This document shows, piece by piece, positions 30,105 to 37,631 of a stretch of DNA of 64,000 bases. The stretch's first letter is position 1. Each line of letters begins with the position of its first letter. The position numbers and the translations under genes were made by a program. This DNA comes from SMXQ01 sp033720855. Lineage in GTDB: Bacteria; Pseudomonadota; Alphaproteobacteria; SMXQ01. The notes below the pieces were generated by a model that was not told the DNA's origin, searched no databases, and was given only the letters and a program-made list of their open reading frames with translations. The stretch spans positions 11,231 through 75,230 of the forward strand of contig JAWWBR010000001.1 in the NCBI GenBank assembly GCA_033720855.1, read 5' to 3'.

Positions 30105-30222
30105 GCCTCCGCTCTGGCCCTGGGGGCGAAAAGATAGAATAATGGCCCGAGCCGCGTGTCATATTTTGGGCGAAATTGCGATCCATGGTCGCGACTGTTC
30201 GCCGCAACAGCCGAGGATCGTC

Positions 30223-30780
30223 ATGAAACTGAAACTGCTTGCCCCCTTAATGATGGCCGTTCTGCTGGGCGCCTGCGCCTCCGGCGATACGCCGGCGGAG
30301 AAACGCGCCGACATCCAGAAGATGCGCGCCGAGACGCTGGCCAAGCTCTACAAGCTGCAGCCGGGCGCGCGCACGCGCATCCGCACGGCGGCGGGCTACG
30401 GCGTGTTCACCAATATCGGCGTCCACGTGATCTGGCTCGGCGCCGCCGGCGGTTGGGGCGTCGTGCGCGACAATACGACCGGCAAGGACACCTACATGAA
30501 CATGGGCCAGGCGGGTATCGGGCTCGGACTCGGCATCAAGGATTTCCGCGGTGTCTTCGTCTTCACCGAGAAGAAATATCTCGATTGGTTCGTCAACAAG
30601 GGCTGGGACGCCTCGGCCCAGGCCGACGCCGCGGCCAAGGCCGGCAAGAAGGGCGACGCCTGGGCCGGCGCCGTGGATGTCGCGCCGGGCATCTATCTCT
30701 ATCAGATCACCGAGCACGGTTTGGCCCTTCAGGCCACCATCCAGGGCACCAAGTACTGGAAGAGCAAGGAGCTCAACTAG
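30223..30780 (+). CDS. Ysc84-type lipoprotein
   Basis: A 185-residue lipoprotein with lipobox VLLGAC (Cys near residue 18). The body includes ARTRIRTAAGYGVFTNIGV, a glycine-rich AGIGLGLGIKDFRGVFVFTE segment typical of Ysc84/SYLF-like lipid-binding proteins, and AVDVAPGIYLYQITEHGLAL. ATG 30223 was chosen because it starts the signal; the frame is open upstream. Convergent with the cbpM-like gene, only 9 bp apart, with no obvious terminator. Function unknown; lipid binding is by analogy. Confidence 0.75.
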   Translation: MKLKLLAPLMMAVLLGACASGDTPAEKRADIQKMRAETLAKLYKLQPGARTRIRTAAGYGVFTNIGVHVIWLGAAGGWGVVRDNTTGKDTYMNMGQAGIGLGLGIKDFRGVFVFTEKKYLDWFVNKGWDASAQADAAAKAGKKGDAWAGAVDVAPGIYLYQITEHGLALQATIQGTKYWKSKELN

Positions 30781-30789
30781 CCCCCGTCG

Positions 30790-31140
30790 TCACCTGCGGT
30801 ACCCCGCGTCAGGCGGACCGGAGTCTTGTATCGCCCTGGAAATCCGTCGTTTGATTTCGGCGGGTTGCTCATCGACGGCGCGACAGACCCGCCGAAGCTC
30901 GGCCCGCAGCCCGTAGATTTGGTCCATCAGCGACAACACGACATCGACCGCGTCCTCGCTCAGTTTCAGCTCGTCCTTGAGTTCGCAGACCAGCCGGGCC
31001 CGGGCCAGATCGAGCTCGTCGAAGCGCGGCCCCTGCCGGCCGACCATCGGCGCGATCCAGCCTTTGCGCACCCAAAGGCGTAGCCGGCGCATGGTGAGTT
31101 CCTCGACCGCATTGACCAGATCTCCTTCCGAGAATTTCAT
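30790..31140 (-). CDS. cbpM: CbpM-like chaperone modulator
   Basis: A 116-residue MerR-like helical protein that in E. coli inhibits the DnaJ homologue CbpA. It begins MKFSEGDLVNAVEELTMRRL and continues RLWVRKGWIAPMVGRQGPRFDELDLARARLVCELKDEL with a C-terminal helix. Its ATG overlaps the cbpA stop by 4 bp, the classic cbpA-cbpM coupling. An upstream in-frame start at 31191 inside cbpA is unlikely. Confidence 0.85.
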   Translation of the reverse strand: MKFSEGDLVNAVEELTMRRLRLWVRKGWIAPMVGRQGPRFDELDLARARLVCELKDELKLSEDAVDVVLSLMDQIYGLRAELRRVCRAVDEQPAEIKRRISRAIQDSGPPDAGYRR

Positions 31141-32063
31141 GCAGTCCTCCTCAAATTCGCCCGGGGGTCGTATCCATGGCTCTTGCGCCACGAGCGCATG
31201 AAGTCGGCAAGGTCGTCGTCGACCTCGTCGGGGAGAACGACCCTGATCGTCACCCGCTGGTCGCCGGTGCGGCCTTTGGCGCCCTTGATGCCCTTGCCGC
31301 GGAGCCTCAGGACATCCCCGCTGCTCGCGCCTTTGGGAATGGTCATCATGACCTTGCCCGTGGTGGTCGGGACCTCGACCTTTCCCCCGAGGACCGCTTC
31401 GTCGAGGGTGACGGGCAGATCGAGGACGATGTCATCGTTTTCGCGCCGGAACAGGGGGTGGGGCCGAACCGATATCTCCACCAGGGCATCGCCCGGTGGG
31501 CCGCCGCCGATTCCCTGGCCGCCTTTGCCGCGTAGCCGGAGGATCCCGCCATCCCTGGTTCCTGGCGGAATGCTGAGATCGAGCAATTTTCCGTCGGGCA
31601 TGGTGATGCGGCGTTTGGCCCCGTTCACGGCATCGAGAAAATCGACATCCAGGTGGTAGCGCAGGTCCTGGCCGCGGATCCGCATGGTGCCGCGGGATTG
31701 GCCGCGCCGCCGGAAGAGGTCGGAGAAGAAATCCGACATGTCGCCCAGGTCTTCGAATCCGGATGACGAGTAATAGCGCTCGCCGCCATCGGCTTCGGCA
31801 TCGGCGTAGTTCCGGTAGAACTGATGCTCGGGCCGTTCCGCGCCGGATTCGTCGATCTCCCCCCGATCATAGCGGGCCCGCTGTTCCGCATTGTTGAGGA
31901 TCCGGTAGGCGCTGGACACCTTCTTGAACCGTTCCTCGGCTTGCTTGTCGCCGGGATTGAGATCCGGATGCAGCTCTTTGACCAGCTTGCGATAGGCTTT
32001 GCGGATGTCGGCTTGCGAAGAGTCCTTTGAAACCCCGAGGATGTCATAAAGATCGTCACTCAC
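31137..32063 (-). CDS. cbpA: DnaJ-class co-chaperone CbpA
   Basis: 308-residue type II J-protein. The J domain is at residues 1-70 (YDILGVSKDSSQADIRKAYR, with the HPD in ELHPDLNPGD), followed by a G/F-poor linker, then the two C-terminal substrate-binding domains (RITMPDGKLLDLSIPPGTRD and PHPLFRRENDDIVLDLPVTL, GDVLRLRGKGIKG). There is no zinc finger, which separates it from DnaJ. The start is GTG with GGAG about 10 bp upstream. Coupled to cbpM. Confidence 0.93.
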   Translation of the reverse strand: MSDDLYDILGVSKDSSQADIRKAYRKLVKELHPDLNPGDKQAEERFKKVSSAYRILNNAEQRARYDRGEIDESGAERPEHQFYRNYADAEADGGERYYSSSGFEDLGDMSDFFSDLFRRRGQSRGTMRIRGQDLRYHLDVDFLDAVNGAKRRITMPDGKLLDLSIPPGTRDGGILRLRGKGGQGIGGGPPGDALVEISVRPHPLFRRENDDIVLDLPVTLDEAVLGGKVEVPTTTGKVMMTIPKGASSGDVLRLRGKGIKGAKGRTGDQRVTIRVVLPDEVDDDLADFMRSWRKSHGYDPRANLRRTA

Positions 32064-32373
32064 TGGGCTGCTCCATAACCTGTGAAGGGGCGTCCGCCGC
32101 GCCTTGCGCCGGTGCTCCGGCGGCGGCCTGTTTCACGTCCTTTGCAAATTTGCGAAGCGCGTCCTCATCGAGGGTCTCTTTCTTGAGCGGCTCCCGGGCG
32201 CTTCGTGCCAACGGCGTCCGATTGTGCCCGAAATCCGAAGACCGGGGAAACGATGCCCTTGACGACCCCACGGGCCGTTTCGCTGGACCTGGATTCACAA
32301 CAGACCACACACCCTCCTCGTGAAGCGATGTGCAAACGCCGCGCGGCTCACCCTCGGGGCCAAGCCTCGCCAC
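32056..32373 (-). CDS. Possible small protein upstream of cbpA
   Basis: Open frame of 105 codons (GTG start) whose last 8 bp overlap cbpA. The C-terminal half (KKETLDEDALRKFAKDVKQ, then an Ala/Gln-rich tail) looks protein-like, whereas the N-terminal half is Pro/Ser/Arg-rich and looks noncoding; a TTG start near the middle would give a ~50-residue product. I do not recognise a family. Evidence is compositional only. Confidence 0.3.
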   Translation of the reverse strand: MARLGPEGEPRGVCTSLHEEGVWSVVNPGPAKRPVGSSRASFPRSSDFGHNRTPLARSAREPLKKETLDEDALRKFAKDVKQAAAGAPAQGAADAPSQVMEQPSE

Positions 32374-32496
32374 CGGTCGATCGCGGTTTCCCGCCGATCG
32401 ACGTTAAGGATGTAATTCCGGCGCGCCACGGTTCAAGAGCCGGGCATCGCGCGTCAGAATTTATTGCCTGCCCGTCCGCGAGGGCGGTGGCCCATA

Positions 32497-33681
32497 TCAA
32501 GCGACGTCGATCTTCGGGCCCTTCAGCACATGGCAGCGGATGCGGCCCTTCTTGGCGGTGTCGATCTCGCCCCGCGGCTCCGTTTCGAATTGGCCGGCAA
32601 GCTTCGCGCAGGTCGCTGCGGAGAGCAAAATCTCGCCGGGATTGGCGTTAGCCTCCATGAGCGCAGCCACATTGACGGCGTCGCCCCAGATATCGAAGGC
32701 GAACTTGCGCTTGCCGACCACACCCGCCATGACGCCGCCCGAATGGAGGCCGATGCGGATCTCCCAGAGCGGCAGCTTCATTTTTGCCCGCTGTGCGTTC
32801 ACCCTGGCCATGTGATCCCGGATCGCGAGAGCCGTTGCCGCGGCGTCGAGCGCATGGCGGCCGCTCGGCTCGGGCAGGCCAGCGGCGCACATATAGGCAT
32901 CTCCGATGGTCTTGAGCTTTTCCAAACCGTGGCGGGCGACGATATCATCGAAAGCCGAGAAATGCGCATTGAGCTCTTCGACCAGGGCGCGCGGTTCCAG
33001 GCCCTCGGTCAGCCGCGTGAAGCCCTTGAAATCGGTGAACAGGATCGTGACCTGGTCGTAGTAGCGGGGCCGCACCTGGCCCTCCGCTTTGAGTTCCTCG
33101 GCGACGTTGCCAGGGAGGATGTTGTCGAGCAGCGTGTCCGCCCGCTGCTTTTCTTCGGCCAGAGTTTCACGCATTTTGTCGAGCTCGGCGATCTTGCGGC
33201 GCAACTCCAGTTGGGTGACCGCCTGATGGGTAAGGAAGCGCAGCGCCTCGACCTGGCGGTCGTCAATCCGCCGGGGGATGAAGTCCAGCACGCAAAGGGT
33301 GCCGAGCGCATAGCCGTCCTGGTTGATCATGGGCATTCCCGCATAGAATCGGAAATGGGGTCGGTCACGGACCGTCTGTTGATCGGCGAAACGCGGGTCC
33401 TCTGTCAGATCGGGGACGACGAGCATCTCGCTGCTGCAAATGGTCGTACAGCAAATACCGCCCCTGGGCTCGCTGTTGACGTGTTCGGGGATGCCGCATT
33501 TGCCCTTGTACCATTCCCATTTGTCGTCGACCACGTTGACTGCGGCGACCGGGCACTCGCAGATCTTGGCCGCGATCTCGGCGATCTGGTCGAAGTCCAT
33601 CTCTGGCGGGGTTCCGGCGACATTGTAGGTCTCCAGCGCCGCCAGCCGCTCGGCCTCGTTACCGGGAATCGGGTAATCCAT
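32497..33681 (-). CDS. GAF domain-containing class III nucleotide cyclase
   Basis: A 394-residue soluble protein. Residues 1-165 form a GAF domain (CPVAAVNVVDDKWEWYKGKCG ... YAGMPMINQDGYALGTLCVLD), residues 165-205 a helical linker, and residues 205-390 a class III cyclase domain. Metal Asp residues are visible in LFTDFKGFTRL and KTIGDAYM, the purine-selecting Lys in KTIGD and Asp in FDIWGDAVN, and the transition-state Asn in DAVNVAA. The transition-state Arg position reads Leu (NVAALMEA). ATP preference is suggested by Lys/Asp; activity is uncertain. Divergent from osmC. Confidence 0.88.
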   Translation of the reverse strand: MDYPIPGNEAERLAALETYNVAGTPPEMDFDQIAEIAAKICECPVAAVNVVDDKWEWYKGKCGIPEHVNSEPRGGICCTTICSSEMLVVPDLTEDPRFADQQTVRDRPHFRFYAGMPMINQDGYALGTLCVLDFIPRRIDDRQVEALRFLTHQAVTQLELRRKIAELDKMRETLAEEKQRADTLLDNILPGNVAEELKAEGQVRPRYYDQVTILFTDFKGFTRLTEGLEPRALVEELNAHFSAFDDIVARHGLEKLKTIGDAYMCAAGLPEPSGRHALDAAATALAIRDHMARVNAQRAKMKLPLWEIRIGLHSGGVMAGVVGKRKFAFDIWGDAVNVAALMEANANPGEILLSAATCAKLAGQFETEPRGEIDTAKKGRIRCHVLKGPKIDVA

Positions 33682-33824
33682 GCGTCAGACGTTCCTCCGC
33701 TTGCATGTATAGCGCTGCACCGTCGCCCCGCGCCAGCACCAAAGCCCCGCGCCACTTGACTCGCGGGCCTTAGCATCTAGGCTTGCAGCCCCGCCCGAGA
33801 AGGGGCAAGACAGGGAGAAACGAC

Positions 33825-34385
33825 ATGTCGCAGCCAGAGTCCACGGTCCATAACGGCGTCAACGTTGCCGCCTTGCTAGAAGCAAGAAATGCGCTGACCG
33901 AAACACCGGAAGCCGCCCGATTCAACTGGCGGGCGACTTGCGAATGGAAGGACGGAACCTACAGTCGCTCCACCGTCGACGGTTTTTTCGGGCTCGGCGA
34001 GGAGCAACGCCACAAGACCCGCTTCGACTTCGATACCGACCATCCGGAAATCTTCGCCTCCGAAGACCGTGGCGCGGCGCCCGTGGAATACATTCTTGTC
34101 GGTCTGGCGGGCTGCCTTACGGCGGGCATCGCGGCAATCGCCCAGCACCGCAATATCCAGTTGCGTTCGGTCACGGCGACTGTCGAAGCGGGCATGGATA
34201 TCCAAGGGATTCTCGGCATCGATCCAGATGTGCGCAACGGGTTTAGCGGCATCAAGGTGTCCTACAAAATCGATGCCGATGCCGGCGAAGATGAAATCAA
34301 GTCCCTCGTCGCCCAGTCTCAGAAGCGCTCTGCGGTCTATGACATTGTCGCGAACCCGACCAGTATCACCGTCGAAGTGAATTGA
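33825..34385 (+). CDS. OsmC family protein
   Basis: 186-residue OsmC/Ohr superfamily member. The core reads RATCEWKDGTYSRSTVDGFF, then APVEYILVGLAGCLTAGIAA with the first conserved Cys. The second redox Cys of classical peroxidases is replaced (QKRSAVYDIVANPTSI), so a standard two-Cys peroxidase mechanism is not evident; many YhfA-like OsmC members also vary here. ATG 33825 follows CAGGGAGAAA. It stands alone. Confidence 0.85.
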   Translation: MSQPESTVHNGVNVAALLEARNALTETPEAARFNWRATCEWKDGTYSRSTVDGFFGLGEEQRHKTRFDFDTDHPEIFASEDRGAAPVEYILVGLAGCLTAGIAAIAQHRNIQLRSVTATVEAGMDIQGILGIDPDVRNGFSGIKVSYKIDADAGEDEIKSLVAQSQKRSAVYDIVANPTSITVEVN

Positions 34386-34723
34386 AACGGCATGCCATAG
34401 GCCCGGGGCAAGCGGGACTAGGACCGGGATTGGCGCCGCCTCCGCTTGGGAAGGACCGGGCTCTAGTATCGGCCCCCTCTCCGTTTTCGTTTGATGGAAG
34501 ACATCAATCCAATATCCGCTTTTCGCCGGAAGCGGACGAGTGGGCGGTGCCCCCAAATCGTGCCGCAGGGCCCGGCGGCGGGCCGGCCCGGCGTCAAGGT
34601 TGCGGCGGCTTGGGTCCGAAGGCCGCCTCGCCCATGGGGCCGGATCAAGCCTTGCCCCCGGATGGATCAGGAGCCGGCAGAAGAGCCGGCCCCCTCAAAG
34701 GCTCCGATTCACCGCTTTCGGGA
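34386..34723. other. Noncoding stretch between osmC and the beta-helix gene
   Basis: 338 bp without a convincing gene. It holds one hairpin element (see 34515-34536) and two copies of GAGCCGGC near 34673-34695. Several short frames cross it but look random. Confidence 0.5.
34515..34536. repeat. Possible dispersed intergenic hairpin element
   Basis: Inverted repeat with arms TCCGCTT and AAGCGGA around an 8-base loop, within a stretch resembling short intergenic repeats often seen in alphaproteobacterial genomes, whose complement yields spurious frames with FRRKADIGL-like peptides. Only one copy is present in the window, so repetition is inferred from memory of other genomes. Confidence 0.35.
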
Positions 34724-35764
34724 TCAGAAGTTGGGATCCGATGCAACGTTGCCCAAGGCGCAGTCCGTTACTCCGATGGACGTTGCCCCTGAGACGTTGG
34801 CATCCGCGCCAGTGCCGAAAATCTGAATCACCCTGACCTGGAGCGAGCTGAATTCCCGACACGAAACTCCGAATACGCCGTTCCGCTGGAAGGTATTGGG
34901 ATTGGCGATGGAAACGTTTCGCGCGAGACGGGCGCTGCTGTTGCGGCCGACCCGGACGCCGTTCCCGGCGTTGTCGGTGATCACATTGTCATCGATGTCG
35001 GCATTGCCGCCATCGGCCAGCAGAATGCCGTTGCTGGCATTGCTTGTGATGGTGTTGCCGTAAATGTTCCCGCTTGCCGATCCGGAGACGATGATCCCAT
35101 GGCGTCCGTTGTTCTTTACGACATTGTTGCCCTCGACCTGCGCAAAGCTGCTGTCGGTTATGTGAATTCCATGGGAGCCGGAGCCGTCGACCGTGTTGTT
35201 GTCGATCCTCGCCGATGAGCTTTCTCGGATGAAGATGCCTTGGCTGCCGGAACCCACGATCGTGTTGTTTCTTATCAAGGCGAAACCCGACCTTTCGACT
35301 TGAATCCCACGCGTGACGCCGGTGATGGCCATGAACCCGCTGACCTCCGCATTCATGGCGCGGACGCGGATGGCCGCGCCGCTTCCCGCGGGCGCGATCA
35401 CTTTCGCACTCGAGACACCCACGAGCTTGATCTTCGCCGTGTTTATCGTGACCGCTTCGTTGCAGGTGCCGGACACTTCAATGGTGTCTCCGGGTACGGC
35501 GGCATCAAGCGCGGCTTGAATGGTCTCCGCCGCGGAGCAATCGACGGATTTCGTGCCCGGGATGACAAGGTTCTGAAGGTCGATGATCGACTGCCCCTGC
35601 GAAGCATTCGTTTGCTCAATGTCCCAAACGCGTTCTTCCAGGGCTTGGATCCCCCCACGTGCCACGGCATCGTGGCCGGTTTCGTGATCGGCGATGGCCG
35701 GTAGGGCTGTGAGCGCGAAAATCGCGGCCATGACCGGCGCGAGGGGGCGTAGATTCATGCTCAT
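34724..35764 (-). CDS. Secreted right-handed parallel beta-helix protein
   Basis: 346 residues from the ATG at 35764. A signal peptide (APVMAAIFALTALPAIA) is followed by a short coiled-coil-like stretch (GIQALEERVWDIEQTNASQG), a start SVDCSAAETIQAALDAAVPGD typical of pectate-lyase-3/NosD-like helices, and about eight PbH1-type turns with asparagine ladders (IRNNTIVGSGSQGIFI, IDNNTVDGSGSHGIHI, IYGNTITSNASNGILL). The C-terminus is compact with a Cys pair. No catalytic residues could be assigned; surface binding or polysaccharide-related role is inference. The upstream DNA is unusually AT-rich. Confidence 0.8.
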   Translation of the reverse strand: MSMNLRPLAPVMAAIFALTALPAIADHETGHDAVARGGIQALEERVWDIEQTNASQGQSIIDLQNLVIPGTKSVDCSAAETIQAALDAAVPGDTIEVSGTCNEAVTINTAKIKLVGVSSAKVIAPAGSGAAIRVRAMNAEVSGFMAITGVTRGIQVERSGFALIRNNTIVGSGSQGIFIRESSSARIDNNTVDGSGSHGIHITDSSFAQVEGNNVVKNNGRHGIIVSGSASGNIYGNTITSNASNGILLADGGNADIDDNVITDNAGNGVRVGRNSSARLARNVSIANPNTFQRNGVFGVSCREFSSLQVRVIQIFGTGADANVSGATSIGVTDCALGNVASDPNF

Positions 35765-36186
35765 GACGGTTCTCCCTGATATGGAAATGCCGAAAACCCA
35801 GGCGAATTCGCCTGGGCAAACGCGTCCGCGCACCAAATTTACGTATGATTTATTTACGACTGACGTGTGAATAGAGGTAGAATAGAAATTCTATATACCG
35901 TTTTAACTTACAAAAACAAACAGTTTTGCCTTTTGAAATTTTATCTATTTTATGCAACGGAAGTCGAGTCTAATTTTTATTTACAGGTGAGTCCACACCG
36001 TGCGTCTTCACGGGAGGGATGCTTGGCGGGTCTCGACCGCACGCCCTGCGCGGTGCTCATCGGCAGAACCGGCCTCGGCTTTGGTTTGCGACCCACCGAT
36101 GGCGCCCGGGTCGAGGCGGGCCTCGGTGGTGGCCGGGCCACCGTCAACGGTGGGTCGCCCTTGTGATGTTTCTGCGCGGCGACCGC
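35765..36186. other. AT-rich intergenic region
   Basis: 422 bp separating two minus-strand genes. From about 35838 to 35990 base composition drops sharply (long T/A tracts), unlike the rest of the window; GC content recovers after 36000. A 99-codon frame at 35867-36166 spans the boundary and has no recognisable features. The AT-rich part would contain the promoter of the beta-helix gene. Confidence 0.5.
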
Positions 36187-37104
36187 CTAACTCAGGCCCG
36201 TGATCCTGGGGACATCTCTCATGGCATCGCGAATGAATCTGGCCAGCTCCTGGTAATCCTTACGGTGCGACGATTGTCTCCGCCATGCGAGGCCGATGAC
36301 GCGGTTCGGGGAGTTGCGGTTGATGGGAATTACCGCGACCGATTGGTCCCCTTCGGTCTCGGCCAAAACGTACAGCATGGGCAGAAACGATATGCCGAGG
36401 CCCATGGAAACCATTTGTCTCAGGGTGTCCAGACTCGTGCCTTCGAAGTCGAGGGACATATTGGCATTGTACTCCTCGCACAGGTCGTGGACCTGGTCGT
36501 GCAGCCGATGGCCGCGCGCCAGCGCCAAAACGGTTTCGCCACGAAGATCTTCCCGCCGCACGGCCCGCTTGGTGGCCAAGCGGTGCTCCTTTGGAACGAC
36601 AACCAGAAGCGGCTCCCGAAAGAGGCGGACGGTTTCGATGTCCGTCCGGTTAATGGGCAACGGAAAAACCAAAAGGTCCAGTTTGCCGTCCTCCAGGTCT
36701 TGGACTTGGGCATCCGGCATCCCCTCTCGAATATAAAGACGGAGATCCGGATAACGTTCATGCAAGGAGGGCAGGATATGAGGCAGAAGGTAGGGGCCGA
36801 GGGTCGACAGAATGCCGAGCCTAAACGTGCCGCTGAGCGACTCCCTGCCTCTGATCGCGATATCGCTGATTGCCTCGATCTCGCCCAGGATAATGCGGGC
36901 ACGGGCGACGATCTCCTTGCCGAGGGGCGTCATCAGGACGTTCGATCTGCTTCTTTCCACCAGTTGCCCGCCCAGTTTGAGCTCCATTTCTCTCAGTTGG
37001 CCGCTGATGGTCGGTTGGCTGACATGCATGATCTCAGCGGCACGACGAAAGTGGAGCTGATCGGCGATGGCGACGAGGTAACGGAGCTGTTTGATTGTGA
37101 ACAT
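36187..37104 (-). CDS. LysR-family regulator, OxyR-like but lacking the peroxidatic Cys
   Basis: 305-residue LTTR. The winged helix is LRYLVAIADQLHFRRAAEIM-HVSQPTISGQL at residues 7-38; the effector domain follows from about 90 (GTFRLGILSTLGPYLLPHIL). The stretch around residues 195-215 aligns with the OxyR redox loop (ARGHRLHDQVHDLC versus the E. coli pattern DGHCLRDQ...FC), and ATSLETLRNMV-like DTLRQMVSMGLGISFLP follows. The first OxyR Cys (Cys199) is Arg and only the Cys208 equivalent remains, so an OxyR disulfide switch is not possible. Divergent from a 42-residue membrane peptide gene with LTTR-like dyads between. Confidence 0.88.
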   Translation of the reverse strand: MFTIKQLRYLVAIADQLHFRRAAEIMHVSQPTISGQLREMELKLGGQLVERSRSNVLMTPLGKEIVARARIILGEIEAISDIAIRGRESLSGTFRLGILSTLGPYLLPHILPSLHERYPDLRLYIREGMPDAQVQDLEDGKLDLLVFPLPINRTDIETVRLFREPLLVVVPKEHRLATKRAVRREDLRGETVLALARGHRLHDQVHDLCEEYNANMSLDFEGTSLDTLRQMVSMGLGISFLPMLYVLAETEGDQSVAVIPINRNSPNRVIGLAWRRQSSHRKDYQELARFIRDAMRDVPRITGLS

Positions 37105-37163
37105 GGCCTTGGTTCTGTTCCGAGATTTCCGGGCACAAGCAAGCTCAGCCGGGCTTCGGCCGA

Positions 37164-37211
37164 CATAAGATTATGCCCTGTTTTTCAAACTTCATAATCA
37201 GAAAATCTGAT
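37164..37211. promoter_or_regulatory. LysR-type operator candidates in divergent region
   Basis: Two dyads lie between the LysR gene and the small gene: CATAA-GA-TTATG at 37164-37175, and ATCAGA-AAA-TCTGAT at 37197-37211, which has the ATC-N9-GAT form known for LTTR boxes such as NodD. Their centres are about 34 bp apart. Confidence 0.55.
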
Positions 37212-37296
37212 CAAAACATGCACGGGAACCAATTGGATTTAGGGGCCGCCAGTTGTGACAATCGGCGCGCAACATTTTTTGAAAACGGAGAGCCAA

Positions 37297-37425
37297 ATGA
37301 CATCACAGTCCGGAGCCGAAGCCGATTTCAATGCATCCCACGTCCCCACGCGTCCGGGGGTCGTCGCGTACAGCGTGGCAGCGGGGATCGTGATCCTGCT
37401 CTCCATTTTCGTACTGGCGACCTGA
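37297..37425 (+). CDS. 42-residue single-span membrane peptide
   Basis: ATG at 37297 to TGA at 37423-37425, too short for most gene callers. GGAGAG lies about 6 bp before the ATG and a strong terminator starts 31 bp after the stop, so it forms a complete transcription unit. The product has a polar N-terminal half (MTSQSGAEADFNAS) and one hydrophobic helix near residues 22-41 (VVAYSVAAGIVILLSIFVLA), ending at Ala-Thr. It is divergent from the OxyR-like regulator, a usual place for a regulated target. It resembles in design small subunits of membrane complexes, but I do not recognise a family. Confidence 0.7.
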   Translation: MTSQSGAEADFNASHVPTRPGVVAYSVAAGIVILLSIFVLAT

Positions 37426-37456
37426 GCGACGCTGCTTGCCTCCCCGATAGACTGGG

Positions 37457-37482
37457 CCGGCCCCTCTGGGGCCGGTTTTTTT
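37457..37482 (+). terminator. Rho-independent terminator after the small membrane peptide gene
   Basis: Perfect 8-bp stem CCGGCCCC / GGGGCCGG with loop TCT, followed by seven T. Confidence 0.93.
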
Positions 37483-37631
37483 CTCGTTGCAATCCATCCA
37501 GGACGAGATACGGCGTTGCGCGAATACGCGTTGGCTCCGCGATGGCGTGTCACCTCTTTTGCGCCGCCGGCCGCGAATCGATTACGGCGCCCGCCCGTAA
37601 CCGGCCGTCATCCGCGCCGCCGGGCATCGCC

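Noticed and set aside
32405..32440. Possible second RpoH promoter for cbpA (CTTGAA on the minus strand)
   Set aside because: The -10 side matches CCCCATNT poorly, so it is not supported.
34382..34836. Overlapping short frames after osmC
   Set aside because: No ribosome sites or family features; they cross a repeat-like hairpin and look random.
35867..36166. 99-codon frame across the AT-rich patch
   Set aside because: It spans an abrupt composition change and has no domain, signal or good ribosome site.
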